Shown here: in pieces, positions 62,019 to 64,000 of the stretch
Numbering within the stretch: position 1 is the first letter of the stretch
How the letters are laid out: each line of letters starts with the position of its first letter
Assembly (NCBI RefSeq): GCF_016629525.1
Contig: NZ_AP024269.1
Location: 1,426,001 to 1,490,000, forward strand
Source: Kaistia sp. 32K
Lineage (GTDB): Bacteria; Pseudomonadota; Alphaproteobacteria; Rhizobiales; Kaistiaceae
Direction of reading: 5' to 3'
DNA: 64,000 nucleotides
Notes under the pieces: generated by a model
The model's database searches: none
What the model was told of the DNA's origin: nothing
Seen by the model: only the letters and a program-made list of their open reading frames with translations
Made by a program: the position numbers and the translations under genes

Positions 62019-63133
62019 ATGAGTGACAATGCAACGGGCTCGGCCGCGGCGGAGAGCGGATTGACCGAATCCGCCCCGGTCGGTGTTGCGACCTTCGACG
62101 AGATGGACCGCGGCCCGATCCGGCGCGCGCAGGAGTTCCTGCATCGGTTTCCGACCAGCATCCCCTTCATCGTGCTCTTGATCGGCATCGTGATCTTCTC
62201 GTTCGCCGCGCCCGGCAAGTTCCTGTCGGCATTCAATTTCTCGCTGATCCTCCAGCAGGTGACGATCATCGCGATCCTCGGCGTCGCGCAGACGCTGGTG
62301 ATCCTGACCGCCGGCATCGACTTGTCCGTCGGCGTGATCATGATCCTCGCCTCGGTGGTGATGGGACGCACGGCCGTCGTCTATGGCGTGCCGGTCGAGA
62401 TCGCCTTTCCGCTGGGACTTTTGGTCGGCTTCGCCTGCGGCATGGTCAACGGGCTGATCGTCACCAAGCTGCGGCTGCCGCCCTTCATCGTGACGCTCGG
62501 CACCTGGAGCATCTTCGGCGCGCTCAACGTCTGGTATTCGAAGAGCGAGACGATCCGCCAGGCCGACATGCAGGAAACCGCGCCCTTCCTGCAATGGACC
62601 GGCACGATCCTCCGGCCCTACAATTTCTTCGCCGAGATGGGCCTCGACTGGACCTTCCTGAAGGGCTGGGTGCTGAACTACGGCTCGATCGTGATGCTGC
62701 TGGTCGCGGCGGTCATCTGGTACGTGCTGAACAAGACGGCGTTCGGCCGCCACGTCTACGCGGCGGGCGACGATCCCGACGCGGCGCGCCTCGCCGGCAT
62801 CAATACCGATCGCACGCTGATCGCCGTCTATGCGCTGGCGGGTTTCATCTGCGCCATCGCCGCCTGGGTGCTGATCGGCCGTATCGGCGGCGTCAGCCCG
62901 CAGGCCGGCCAGACCGCCAATCTCGATTCGATCACCGCCGTGGTGATCGGCGGCACCAGCCTGTTCGGCGGGCGCGGCTCGATCATCGGCACGCTAGTGG
63001 GCGCGCTGATCGTCGGCGTCTTCCGGAACGGCCTGGCGCTCTCCGGCCTCGAGCTGCTCTGGCAGGACTTCGCCGTCGGCGTGCTGATCATCGTCGCCGT
63101 CACCATCGACCAGTGGATCCGGAAGATTTCGTC

Positions 63134-63137
<4 letters not shown>
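62019..63137 (+). CDS. frcC: Sugar ABC permease, FrcC type
   Basis: A 372-residue RbsC-like permease with about ten helices and the family segments LVILTAGIDLSVGVIMILAS and FGRHVYAAGDDPDAARLAGI. An N-terminal soluble stretch of about 50 residues precedes the first helix. Its TGA overlaps the ATG of the ATPase gene (ATGA). Confidence 0.92.
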
Positions 63138-63970
<833 letters not shown>

Positions 63971-64000
63971 ATCGCGGGAGAGCCGCTGAGGCGGCTTTCC

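Overview
The window is GC-rich, densely coded chromosomal DNA from an alphaproteobacterium, most likely a member of the Hyphomicrobiales (Rhizobiales). This rests on the FrcBCA-type sugar transporter, two IalB-family proteins, the alphaproteobacterial style of the ATP synthase a subunit, and many ABC uptake cassettes. I cannot fix the genus.

Layout. 0-8.1 kb: a MoxR ATPase, then a minus-strand operon of a DUF1254 protein, two periplasmic arylsulfatases, a formylglycine-generating enzyme and a HAD hydrolase. 8.7-17.0 kb: mixed single genes (a lone ATP synthase subunit a, a SugE-type exporter, an LprI-like protein, an alpha/beta hydrolase with an AraC regulator, a CHRD protein, a Crp/Fnr regulator, two small unknown proteins, an LTA-synthase-like membrane enzyme) ending in tRNA-Pro(CGG). 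17.5-26.2 kb: an 8.6-kb integrative element in the 3' end of tRNA-Gln(TTG), bounded by a 21-bp direct repeat and carrying paired internal repeats next to both ends. It holds a tyrosine integrase, a serine resolvase, a decayed second resolvase copy, a RepA-like ATPase and two unfamiliar cargo operons in AT-richer DNA.

26.4-34.2 kb: a purine salvage and uptake cluster (adenine deaminase-like enzyme, BMP-type binding protein, ABC ATPase, two permeases, creatininase-family amidohydrolase). 34.2-40.5 kb: a carbohydrate ABC operon with an ADP-ribosylglycohydrolase-like enzyme and a LacI regulator with a clear palindromic operator. 40.6-43.7 kb: ring-cleaving dioxygenase, MFS transporter and a small protein. 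44.2-52.7 kb: a giant autotransporter (about 2,300 aa, about 40 internal repeats) followed by two IalB-family proteins. 52.8-57.7 kb: a polymerase/ligase-like membrane protein, a glycosyltransferase and a GGDEF-EAL protein. 58.0-64.0 kb: two small overlapping ORFs, xylulokinase, two gene remnants (DUF6644-like and a ROK regulator) and an intact frcBCA-like sugar transporter.

The best candidate for an undescribed system is the element cargo at 19.3-23.0 kb. One operon encodes a GNAT domain fused to a PUA/EVE-like domain, an ASCH protein and a small P-loop kinase, with overlapping genes. Its first gene starts with TTG behind a run of ten G. It converges on a second two-gene operon encoding a tail-anchored membrane protein and another GNAT enzyme. 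Function is unknown; a role in defence, RNA modification or toxin-antitoxin activity is inference only.
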